Shown piece after piece: positions 40,371-48,380 of a DNA stretch of 64,000 nucleotides (the stretch's first letter is position 1; the number at the start of each line of letters is the position of its first letter). A program made the translations under genes and the position numbers. The notes under the pieces were generated by a model. The model worked only from the letters and a program-made list of their open reading frames with translations. It ran no database searches and was not told the origin of the DNA. The stretch is from NCBI GenBank assembly GCA_046346665.1, contig JAXMHQ010000028.1, positions 1 through 64,000 of the forward strand. Reading direction: 5' to 3'. This stretch comes from JAXMHQ01 sp046346665 (lineage in GTDB: Bacteria; Verrucomicrobiota; Verrucomicrobiia; Limisphaerales; JAXMHQ01).

Positions 40371-40937
40371 TCACGCCCGCTTGCGGGCCTTTATCTCCTT
40401 GGCCAAGGATTTGTAGATGGCCTGCGTCTTCCCCTTGCAAGTCATCGCAGCGGTCCAAACCAGGAAGTGGTGTGCGTGATGCTCCACAACCCAGTCCAGA
40501 AACGCAATTCCCTGCCCGATGGCCTTCGTAGTCAGCTCGAAAACGTCCCAGCGCAAATCCTGGGCGTGGGCACCACGAAGTGTTGTGTGGGCGATGTTCT
40601 TGTTTATTGCCTCGCGCTCGGACACAGTGAGAAAGGATAGGTCATTCGCCATTCCGAAATCCGATGCCCGGATATCGTCAGGCCGAGTTTTATGCATCCG
40701 CGGGGTCAGGAAATCGTCAAGGTCGCGGAGGGCGATCAGGGTGGTATTAAGACAGGCGTTCTGAATAGTTTGCAGCATCCAAGTGCGATCGTTCTTGCTC
40801 GGTTCGCCTTGAAACTCCTTCAGGTTCCAAAACTCCAGTGTGCTGAAAAAGTAGGAAAAAACGAGATTCAGGCGCTCGGCAAAATGTTCGATCTTCAGCG
40901 CAAGCTCGCGATCTTCCTTCATCGATTCATCGCTCAT
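40371..40937 (-). CDS. Hypothetical all-alpha protein
   Basis: 188 residues from ATG 40937 (MSDESMKEDRELAL). The longer frame upstream is low-complexity and rejected. Predicted mostly helical: LNLVFSYFFSTLEFWNLKEF, ALRDLDDFLTPRMHK, then SEREAINKNIAHTTLRG and a hydrophobic segment FLDWVVEHHAHHFLVW. The NIAHTTLR segment is reminiscent of HEPN-like helical proteins, but the canonical RxxxxH spacing is not clear, so I do not assign the family. It is convergent with the tRNA. Confidence 0.5.
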   Translation of the reverse strand: MSDESMKEDRELALKIEHFAERLNLVFSYFFSTLEFWNLKEFQGEPSKNDRTWMLQTIQNACLNTTLIALRDLDDFLTPRMHKTRPDDIRASDFGMANDLSFLTVSEREAINKNIAHTTLRGAHAQDLRWDVFELTTKAIGQGIAFLDWVVEHHAHHFLVWTAAMTCKGKTQAIYKSLAKEIKARKRA

Positions 40938-41195
40938 AGGTCCATTAGTCTCCAACTCGTCCCGACATGCAACGGCAAACCCCGGGCTTAGAAGCTTAGG
41001 CTTTTGGGAGGCCGGCTCAGGGCGTCGCCCATCATGCCCAGCCTGCGACCTTCCAAACCTCAGGCGCAACTGGGCACCTGGATCTGCGTTCCATGCGTTG
41101 GCCCAATAAATGGCCGCAAAAGCGCCGAACTGTCTTGATCTCCACCTCCGTCACGCCTCACATTCATGTCCGCCACCCTTTGAAGGGGCGGCCGC

Positions 41196-42062
41196 ATGAC
41201 ACTTACCCCAAAAACGATCCAAATCTTTCTTCCCGGCGGCGATCCGCGCGGTATCCGCGTGGCGGAAATCACCACCCGGATCATGCAGTTGATCGAAGTG
41301 CCGCGCAGTCTGTTAGCGGACTTCATCAAAATGCCGGAGAGTAATCAAGTGGCGATCTACTTCCTCTTCGGTGAGGCGGAGGACGGCACCGAACAACGGG
41401 TTTATCTCGGCCAAACGGGCGATCTGCGCGCCCGGCTGGTAAAGCACAACAAGGAAAAGGAGTTTTGGGAGCGCGCCCTGGTTCTGATCTCTCGCACGAA
41501 CAGCCTCACTCAGACTCATGCGCTATTTCTGGAATGGCACTGCCTCCAGGCCGCCCGCAAAGCCGCCCGCTACCGCGACGAAAACGGCAACAGTGGAACC
41601 AAACCACACACACCCGCACCGTTGGAAGCAGACTGCCTGGAAGTGTTCGAGACCGGCAAGATCTTGCTTGCAACCCTTGGCTATCCACTCTTCGACCCCG
41701 TGGCGAAATCCGCCTCCGCTCCGAAGTCTGAGGAAATATTCTACTGTAAGGCCTCCGGTGCCGACGGCCGGGGACTCTACACCCAGGAGGGTTTTGTGGT
41801 GCTGAAAGGCTCGACCGGTCGCGAGGAGAGCGTGCCCTCATTTGTCGGCACCACGTGGCACGAGCTGCGTCACCGGATGGTGGAATCCGGAGTCTTGAAG
41901 CAGGAGGGCGGAAAGCTCGTCTTCACCAAGGATCAACTTTTCAAAACACCCAGTATGGCCGCAGCATTACTGACCGGCAGAACCGCCAATGGCTGGCTCG
42001 AGTGGAAGGACAAAGACGGCAAATCCCTTGATGCCCTGAAGCGCCAATCATCCGCAGATTAA
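41196..42062 (+). CDS. GIY-YIG nuclease with C-terminal DUF4357
   Basis: 288 residues. The nuclease core is AIYFLFG...RVYLGQTGDLRARL (~53-81) with a candidate metal-binding glutamate in LFLEWHCLQAA (E113). The C-terminus (~205-283: GFVVLKGSTGRE...LTGRTANGWLEWKDKDG) is DUF4357, which is often joined to GIY-YIG or restriction-type nucleases. The ATG at 41196 was chosen as the start. Probably cleaves DNA in a restriction- or defence-linked role; that is inference from context. Confidence 0.78.
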   Translation: MTLTPKTIQIFLPGGDPRGIRVAEITTRIMQLIEVPRSLLADFIKMPESNQVAIYFLFGEAEDGTEQRVYLGQTGDLRARLVKHNKEKEFWERALVLISRTNSLTQTHALFLEWHCLQAARKAARYRDENGNSGTKPHTPAPLEADCLEVFETGKILLATLGYPLFDPVAKSASAPKSEEIFYCKASGADGRGLYTQEGFVVLKGSTGREESVPSFVGTTWHELRHRMVESGVLKQEGGKLVFTKDQLFKTPSMAAALLTGRTANGWLEWKDKDGKSLDALKRQSSAD

Positions 42063-42083
42063 GGTCTAGGCAAAGGACTCTCC

Positions 42084-42467
42084 GTGAGCTACCTCGCGTT
42101 CAGCTATTACAGATACAAGTGGGAACCGCCGCAGGTCGACGAACCGCTGAAGCAGTGGTTAAATGGAATTACCCTCGAACAACTCCGAGAACACCTACGC
42201 GGGCAAAGCAAACAGGAGTGGATCGATGCATGGCGACAAGTGCGCTTGTGGGTAATCTGGTTAGGTGCTGCTTTCGTGGTGTGTCTGATTCTTGGCTCCC
42301 TCGGGCCTAAGGGCGCCTGGGAGAACATTTTGATTATGGTCCTGGTAGGACTGTTCTTTTCGCTCGCTTCTATCCCCATCACGGTCGGCACATTATTTGA
42401 ATATCAGTTTAGGCGCTGGCGTTGGTTTAGGAGACAGAAGCTCATACTGATGAATCAGCCTATCTAG
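42084..42467 (+). CDS. Small two-TM membrane protein
   Basis: 127 residues beginning GTG at 42084, 21 bases after the GIY-YIG stop. A charged N-terminal half (LKQWLNGITLEQLREHLRGQ) is followed by two hydrophobic helices (LWVIWLGAAFVVCLILGSL, ILIMVLVGLFFSLASIPITV) and a basic tail (RRWRWFRRQK). No family recognised. The close spacing suggests co-transcription with the nuclease gene, which would fit a nuclease plus membrane-partner pair, but this is unproven. Confidence 0.55.
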   Translation: MSYLAFSYYRYKWEPPQVDEPLKQWLNGITLEQLREHLRGQSKQEWIDAWRQVRLWVIWLGAAFVVCLILGSLGPKGAWENILIMVLVGLFFSLASIPITVGTLFEYQFRRWRWFRRQKLILMNQPI

Positions 42468-42687
42468 AAAGCAGATCACTCTGCCTGACCGGAGCGAGGC
42501 AGCGAACCACCTCCGGCTGAGCAGTCGGACGGTTCCGACAATTTGCCCGCGACTTTTGCATATGGCCGAAGGTTATAATTCATATAGTTCGGCGTGTGTC
42601 AGTGCCGCGCGCGCCGAGCTCCTCATCTGAGGCGAAGCTTTTTGCCAGCTCTTGAAGCCGGCGATGGTAACCGGTATAGTCTAAGGT

Positions 42688-43389
42688 ATGGCTCAATGCA
42701 CAGCACCAGTATATGGCCATCGCACAGAGAGCGGTGCAGAGGCCTGTCCTGCGTGTCGAGGCCGTTCTCGTAGCTACGGATCGTATTCGCACCCGTCGTA
42801 TTCGTTTCCATCCTACTCCTCGCCGCAGACCGCCTATGGCAGCGGGAGCGGTGGCGGCGGGTCTGGCAGTAGCGTGAGGCCGCGCTGGTCGCGCGTGGGT
42901 TCAACCTTGGTATATACGATTATCGAGGTGCGGGCACTCACGCCAATCCGCGAGACCATCGAAAAGCGAGCGTCGCTGCCTGACCTTCGGGACGTCTTTC
43001 TCTGCCACGCATGGGACGACCGGAGCGGGCCCGCCAAAGAGCTAAACGATCTGCTGGAGTCGCGAGGTGTCAAGGTTTGGTTCAGCGAGAAGGATGTTGC
43101 CCTCGGCACGCCGTTACTCCGAGAAATCGACAAAGGACTGGCGAAGTCGCGAGTCGGCATCGTGCTGGTGACTCCTGCGTTCCTGCGCCGTGTTCAAGGA
43201 GAGGGCATCGCAGACAAAGAACTTTCAGCACTCCTCGCGCGGGAGCAGCTCGTTCCTATAGTGCACGGCACGACCTATGACGCTCTCCGCGAGGTCAGTC
43301 CCCTGCTTGGCTCGCGAAGCGGCCTGAGCACTGCAGAAACCTCAATGGCACTCGTGGCGGCCAAGATAGCCGAGTTGGTTACGCTTTAG
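42688..43389 (+). CDS. TIR-domain protein with N-terminal zinc-knuckle-like motif
   Basis: 233 residues. The N-terminus MAQCTAPVYGH...ACPACRGR has a Cys4-His11-Cys20-Cys23 arrangement that probably binds zinc. Then comes a Ser/Tyr/Gly-rich linker (~28-65), and a TIR domain at ~101-225: DVFLCHAWDDR, LLESRGVKVWFSEKDVALGTP, RVGIVLVTPAFL and KELSALL. The glutamate in KELSALL (E179) is in the position expected for NADase activity. It is probably an NAD-cleaving defence effector. The sensor is not obvious, and no Thoeris ThsA-like partner is adjacent. Confidence 0.82.
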   Translation: MAQCTAPVYGHRTESGAEACPACRGRSRSYGSYSHPSYSFPSYSSPQTAYGSGSGGGGSGSSVRPRWSRVGSTLVYTIIEVRALTPIRETIEKRASLPDLRDVFLCHAWDDRSGPAKELNDLLESRGVKVWFSEKDVALGTPLLREIDKGLAKSRVGIVLVTPAFLRRVQGEGIADKELSALLAREQLVPIVHGTTYDALREVSPLLGSRSGLSTAETSMALVAAKIAELVTL

Positions 43390-43494
43390 CTTTATTGCCA
43401 AGCTGGCTGGTGCCTCCTCGCCATGCGGCTGGAGAGCGGTAAGCCGACCGCCGGTTTATCGGCGTGAGGCCAAAAAACTGATACCCCTTGACCC

Positions 43495-43692
43495 GTGGAC
43501 GGGCCAACACTCAACTACTACGACCAGCACTCCGCTGAAGCGGCCGCCAGATTCCGCGCCGCCCAGGCCCCACAGTGGCGTCTCCAGTTCCAGGAGGCTT
43601 TTCCAGCCGGCTCCCGCGTGCTCGATGTAGGTGCCGGCTCCGGTCGCGACCAGGCAATGCTGTTGGACATGGGTTTTGTCAGATATGTTTGA
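43495..43692 (+). pseudogene. Truncated SAM-dependent methyltransferase fragment
   Basis: 65 codons from GTG 43495 encode only the N-terminal part of a class I methyltransferase: TLNYYDQHSAEAAARF, then motif I VLDVGAGSGRD, stopping just after LLDMGF. The remaining two-thirds of the fold is missing. The break is 18 bases from the 3' end of brxL, so the BREX block may have been inserted or recombined here. Confidence 0.6.
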
Positions 43693-43710
43693 TCCAAAAC
43701 GCGGGACGAC

Positions 43711-45765
43711 TTACTCCGCCAAAGCCTTGAAAAATGCGTCCGCTGGCTCGCTGTAAAACTCGATATTGATCTTCGTCCACAATTCGTCCGGCAGTTCGTT
43801 CAGCTGCCGCCGAGCTGCCACTGGCATCAGCAGCACCGCCGCCTGTTTCTCGATGGCAATTTCCACCAGCGCCACTGCATTCGGTAGCATCTCCAGCGAA
43901 CCGCCCAGGTTCAACGAACCTACAATAATCAGTCCACCCCTGGTGCTACGTTCGAGTAAGCCGCCGGCCAGCGCCAGCAGCACGGGCAGGCCCAGTCCGC
44001 CGCCGCTCTTGTCGTTGTCCATCGCGCGCATCTGCACCGAAAATTCATGCGTGCGCGGGTCGCGGTCGCCTACGAGCTTTTTCGCTAGCGCATATAGGTT
44101 TTGCTCGCCCACTTTTACGCTCTCCTTAAATGCCGGCGGCGCGGGTGTGTTCAAGATGCGCACGCCACCACCCGGCCCGGCCGCAACCTCGATTCGATAA
44201 AGCCCTGGCCCGGCTTCCGTTGTTCCAGGCGAAATCGCCCACACCTGTCCGGGCGGCAGCGGGTCGCTCTCAATCGCTTCGTCGCTATGCAGCTCCGGCG
44301 TCGCGACGAATTGCTCCACGCCATCCGTGCCGATCGTGTAGCTGAAATGCGTGTTGCGGAACTCGCTTTTAAGGCAGCGCTTCTGTTGCTCCTTCACCCG
44401 CCGGCGCGATTCCAGCGCCATGCGGACGATGGCTTCCATGTCTGCGTCAGAGATCTGCATCTCCGGGTCGGGGAACAGCAGCTTAATCATGCCACTCACC
44501 GTTTTGTTCACGGCCTCGATGTCGCGGCCGCTCAACGCGCCTCCCAGATGCACCCGGCCTTGCATAGCCGCCATTCGGCTGCTCGTGCGCAGTTTCGTCC
44601 AGCACTCGCTCAGGAAATCGCTCACCAGCCCGAAATGATTCGTCAAATGCGTATTCGGATTCAGCTTTGGGAAATCCCAACCTGGCACATACGCATGTAT
44701 ACGGTCATGGAACGCGGTGTCGTCGCGCATTTCCGGCGGGAGCGGGCTGAGCAGGTGCCCAATCTTCTGTTGCTGTAACACGTCCACGTCAAAGTTGCCC
44801 ACCATCACGATGCCGCCCTCGGCGCGGATGCTTTCCTTGCCGCGTGAAAATTCACCCGACGCCATATAGCCCTTCAGGATGTTTACGCCGTCCTTCTGGT
44901 CGAAGGACACGCCGGATACTTCGTCGAAACACACCACGTCGTAGTGGCACACTAGCCCACGCTGGCCGCTCGCGTTGTTTACGAACATTTTTGCCACCGT
45001 CGCCTTGCCGCCGGAGATCAGGTGCGAATACGGGGAGATTTGCTGGAAGAGATGGCTTTTGCCCGTGCCTCGCGGCCCGAGTTCCACCATGTTGTAGTTC
45101 CGCTCCACGAACGGCATCATGCGCAATAACACCACCAGCTTGGCACGGTCGGTGAGTTCGGTCGGTTCAAGCCCGATGGACCGGATGAGAAAATCGCGCC
45201 ACTGCTCGGTCGTGAATCCGCGCCGGCCTTTAGCGAGCACGTCCACCGCGTCGGACTTGGAGAGCTGGATAGGCCTCAGCGCCTCGATGGCAAACGGGCG
45301 GCCGCCATTTTCCTCGGCGATCACCGCGTCGTAACCGAGCGTCACTTCCGCGTAAAAACCGTCGGTCAGCATCCTCTCGTGTTCCTTCACCAGCTTGTCG
45401 CCGATGCGCACGTCTTTGAGCGCGAGGCTCGGCAGTTCGGCGACGTAGCAATCGTTCTTCGCGTCGAGGCGGGCCCGCACGATGTCAATGAGCTTCACCG
45501 AACCGGTTTCGCGGGCCTTCGACTTGAACAACTCCTCCTGTCCTGTGCGGACGGTGCGATTGTTCAGTTGTTGCTCGACAATGGAAAGCCCCTCACGGAT
45601 TTCGTTCTCGTTCACCGTGGCGCAGTAGCGGCCCAGCAGGAACTCCACGACATACGTCGGCACGGGATACTGCCGGCTGTATTTCCGCACCAGGTCTTTG
45701 CGCACCAAGTAGCCATCGAACGCCGCCGCCGCCAGCTTATCCAGTTCATCCAGTTGTAGGCTCAT
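43711..45765 (-). CDS. brxL: BREX Lon-like protease/DNA-binding AAA+ protein BrxL
   Basis: 684 residues. The N-terminal BrxL domain (FDGYLVRKDLVRK...VVEFLLGRYC) is followed by AAA+ Walker A GPRGTGKS (~230-237) and Walker B VVCFDEVSG. The C-terminal Lon-like domain has KSGGGLGLPVLLALAGG and IEKQAAVLLMP, and lacks the classical GPSAG serine loop. BrxL forms a ring that binds DNA and is essential for defence in characterised type 1 BREX. ATG 45765 has GGAGAAAG nine bases upstream and lies 4 bases after the pglZ stop; a TTG at 45783 is an alternative. Last gene of the operon. Confidence 0.92.
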   Translation of the reverse strand: MSLQLDELDKLAAAAFDGYLVRKDLVRKYSRQYPVPTYVVEFLLGRYCATVNENEIREGLSIVEQQLNNRTVRTGQEELFKSKARETGSVKLIDIVRARLDAKNDCYVAELPSLALKDVRIGDKLVKEHERMLTDGFYAEVTLGYDAVIAEENGGRPFAIEALRPIQLSKSDAVDVLAKGRRGFTTEQWRDFLIRSIGLEPTELTDRAKLVVLLRMMPFVERNYNMVELGPRGTGKSHLFQQISPYSHLISGGKATVAKMFVNNASGQRGLVCHYDVVCFDEVSGVSFDQKDGVNILKGYMASGEFSRGKESIRAEGGIVMVGNFDVDVLQQQKIGHLLSPLPPEMRDDTAFHDRIHAYVPGWDFPKLNPNTHLTNHFGLVSDFLSECWTKLRTSSRMAAMQGRVHLGGALSGRDIEAVNKTVSGMIKLLFPDPEMQISDADMEAIVRMALESRRRVKEQQKRCLKSEFRNTHFSYTIGTDGVEQFVATPELHSDEAIESDPLPPGQVWAISPGTTEAGPGLYRIEVAAGPGGGVRILNTPAPPAFKESVKVGEQNLYALAKKLVGDRDPRTHEFSVQMRAMDNDKSGGGLGLPVLLALAGGLLERSTRGGLIIVGSLNLGGSLEMLPNAVALVEIAIEKQAAVLLMPVAARRQLNELPDELWTKINIEFYSEPADAFFKALAE

Positions 45766-45769
45766 AATC

Positions 45770-48118
45770 TCAGCTTTCTCCAATCGTCGTTGCCTGCTTA
45801 CTCAATACGTTTCCGAACGCGTCTAGCAGCACTACCACTGCGGCCGCACCCGCCTGGTCGTCATCCGGCACAACGAGGGAAACCTGTCCGCTGGCATCCG
45901 TCGTTTTCGGCGCTGTTGTCAGCGTGGTGTCCGGCGCATTCGCCTTCGTGCGGATGTCGACCGTCACGCCGGCCATGGCTGTTTCCAGCGTCACACGGCA
46001 GCGCAGTCGCTGCCACTCCACGGTTTTGATCCGCACCGCAGTCGGCGCGGTGTCTTTGACCGGCTGCACGGTCAGGATCGGAATCAGACACTCCTGAACG
46101 CTCAATCCGCCATGTGCGTAGCTCATCCCGGCCACGAACGCCGTAATGTCCGGCGCGATCGCCGCTTCCGCCGAGGTATTCCAAAACCAGCCCACCTTTG
46201 GCACGGACACCTTCGACTGCCCTTTAATAGCCGCGCATCGTGCCCAGCGGCTCTCGACGAGGTAGCCCGGCAAATCCGTTTTCGGCAGGCCCCCCGGCAC
46301 GAGCAACCAGCCGTGATCCGTCACCACGCGGACCGAGCGCCAGCCGGCATCCAGCAATTCCGTGATGCGTTCCACGATGCCGTCGAGTTCTTCAGCCACT
46401 TGCCCCGCCAGCCCCAACTGCATGTCGTGACCTCGCCGGTCAATCGCCGCACACTCCGTCCATCCCTTGCCGGTCACGTCGCCGGTCTCGCTCGTGGCGA
46501 GATACTGATAGCCAATGTCCTCCAGCAACCTCCGGAAACGCGCTGTGGTCAGTTCCTGTCCGCCCTCTTTTAGCCACGGTGCGAAATTGTCCGGCAGCGT
46601 AAAGCCGCCTTGCAGCATCGCCGTCACCGGCGACACCGCCGGCTTGGCCGTCGCCGTTACCGTCGGTGTGCCCGCCCAGCGCCGCCCCAACCCGACGCGC
46701 AGACCGCGCTCCTCGCACAACGCCCGCAGCGCCTGACCGAGGTCATATCGAAGGCCGTCCGCGAACAGCAGGCACTCGCCCACGTTCGCTTCGATCACCG
46801 GTTGCTGGCTAATGCCGCCGAACGGCGCCTGGGCGGCGAGTTGTTGAAAAAGTTCCGCCGCCGAACGCAGCCAAGGCAGATAGACCGCTCGCGCCGCCGC
46901 TTGGATCGCTGCCCGGTCCTGGTTCGACTTACCTTCCGCCAGCGCCCGCAGCAACTTTAAGTCGGCTTCGTAGCCACCTTCCTCGTAATTCTTTGCCACC
47001 GCTTCCAGGCTCGCGCCGTTCAGGGTCTTCGCCGTCTTTTCTGCCAGCGCCACCAGATGTTCCAGCGCGTCCGCCATCGGGCTCCGTTCCATCTTGGCCC
47101 ACACCCAATCCCGGCGCTTGCCATGTTCATTTTCCAGTTCCTTCACCCGCGCTCGTGCCGCCGAGCCGTCCATCGGCCCCAGATCCAACAGCGCCGCCCG
47201 GAGGCGCGCCTCCGCTTTGTCGTTTTCATCCGGCCAGGATTCGGGATTGAAAAGTAATTCCCTTGGCTTGGCCCGCGTCAGTAAATCCGGCAGTGCCTTA
47301 TAAAGCACCGGCGCTTCGGAAAACCGGTCCCACAACTGTTGCCACGCGGTTTCCTTGCGCAGCCCCAGCTTCTCCGCCGCACCCACCGCTCCGTCTTCGT
47401 CTGGGTCGAAGCCATAATCTTTTTTACAGCGCGACCGGAAGGCGTGCCACTTGCCGTCGCCCCAGCTCTCGCGGGCTTCCTTCGGGCTATTCATCCATTC
47501 CAGTAGATCGCGAGGATGATCACCCACCATCAGCTTGTCGAAATCCTCCGCCTCCAGTCGCTTGCCTTCGAGCTTGGCCACGGGTGTTTCCGCCAGCACC
47601 GGCAGCGAACTGTGCAACGAGTTCCGCGTCGCCTCGTCGCGCAATACGTCCAGTCCCAGGCCATCATCCGAGACGAGAAAAGCCTCCACCGTCCAGTCCT
47701 TCCCATTGCGTTGTGTCCACACCACGCCGCGATATTGGAGTTCCACCAGCGGCTGGAGCAGGAGCGGACAATCCGCCGCCGCCCGCAACGTCTGCCGGCT
47801 CACGTTCGGCAGATACACGATTGGCACAACCTCCTTGCCCAGGCCGAGATTGATCGTCCCTCCCACGATGCACTTGAGCCAGACCGCCGGCCCGCTGCGC
47901 TTTGTCACGTCGTATTCGCCGAAAACCACGAGCTGCGGCAGTCGCTCCTGCAGCTTCTTGACCACCGGCTGCCACTGGCCGTCGGCATCCGTCCACAAAA
48001 CCGCCGTCGGTTGGGTTTCAACACCCGGTTGATGCCGGGTCGCCACCAGCAGGGATGCCTCCACGGCTTGCAGCAACGTCCCCGGCGCTTTCGATTTGGT
48101 TCGGTAGCTCACGCTCAT
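45770..48118 (-). CDS. pglZ: BREX phosphatase-like protein PglZ
   Basis: 782 residues. The C-terminal half is the alkaline-phosphatase-superfamily PglZ domain with metal-binding motifs LLFADGLRYDLG (~450) and VRVVTDHGWLLVPGGLPK. The N-terminal half is helical and specific to PglZ. It ends in a beta-rich carboxypeptidase-regulatory-like module (MAGVTVDIRTKANAPDTTLT...TDASGQVSLVVPD...LLDAFGNVL). It is thought to work with PglX in host methylation and exclusion. It starts seven bases after the small wHTH gene. Confidence 0.92.
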   Translation of the reverse strand: MSVSYRTKSKAPGTLLQAVEASLLVATRHQPGVETQPTAVLWTDADGQWQPVVKKLQERLPQLVVFGEYDVTKRSGPAVWLKCIVGGTINLGLGKEVVPIVYLPNVSRQTLRAAADCPLLLQPLVELQYRGVVWTQRNGKDWTVEAFLVSDDGLGLDVLRDEATRNSLHSSLPVLAETPVAKLEGKRLEAEDFDKLMVGDHPRDLLEWMNSPKEARESWGDGKWHAFRSRCKKDYGFDPDEDGAVGAAEKLGLRKETAWQQLWDRFSEAPVLYKALPDLLTRAKPRELLFNPESWPDENDKAEARLRAALLDLGPMDGSAARARVKELENEHGKRRDWVWAKMERSPMADALEHLVALAEKTAKTLNGASLEAVAKNYEEGGYEADLKLLRALAEGKSNQDRAAIQAAARAVYLPWLRSAAELFQQLAAQAPFGGISQQPVIEANVGECLLFADGLRYDLGQALRALCEERGLRVGLGRRWAGTPTVTATAKPAVSPVTAMLQGGFTLPDNFAPWLKEGGQELTTARFRRLLEDIGYQYLATSETGDVTGKGWTECAAIDRRGHDMQLGLAGQVAEELDGIVERITELLDAGWRSVRVVTDHGWLLVPGGLPKTDLPGYLVESRWARCAAIKGQSKVSVPKVGWFWNTSAEAAIAPDITAFVAGMSYAHGGLSVQECLIPILTVQPVKDTAPTAVRIKTVEWQRLRCRVTLETAMAGVTVDIRTKANAPDTTLTTAPKTTDASGQVSLVVPDDDQAGAAAVVVLLDAFGNVLSKQATTIGES

Positions 48119-48125
48119 TGGTAAA

Positions 48126-48380
48126 TCAAAGGTTCAGTTTGCGATGGTAGCCGGGGCGCTTTGGAGACGTGGGTAGCTTATCAGCCAAGACGTATTTCGT
48201 GGCGGAGGACTCACCAGTTTTTCTCAACATCCCCACAATGCACATTGCGCTAAACAACTTAATCGAACTGTCGTAGTTCAACCCGGTAACTTGCCGGCAT
48301 TCCCGGTTCGTAATCGCGCCACGTTCGCGGACGTAGTCCAAGACAGCTCCAAGGTGTTCGATCGTTATTTCTTCAGGCAT
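48126..48380 (-). CDS. Small winged-helix-like protein in the BREX operon
   Basis: 84 residues from ATG 48380, which lies inside the end of pglX (8-base overlap). The sequence ITIEHLGAVLDYVRERGAIT...NRECRQVTGLNYDSSIKLFS...MLRKTGESSATKYVLA reads as a winged helix-turn-helix similar to the C-terminal HTH of some ATP-binding transcriptional regulators/RecG-like proteins. The longer upstream frame (to 48539) overlaps pglX more deeply and is rejected. It could be a detached DNA-binding subunit for PglX or an operon regulator. Confidence 0.68.
   Translation of the reverse strand: MPEEITIEHLGAVLDYVRERGAITNRECRQVTGLNYDSSIKLFSAMCIVGMLRKTGESSATKYVLADKLPTSPKRPGYHRKLNL

Noticed and set aside
42688..43389. 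Thoeris system
   Set aside because: A TIR protein is present, but no ThsA-like or second Thoeris gene is next to it.
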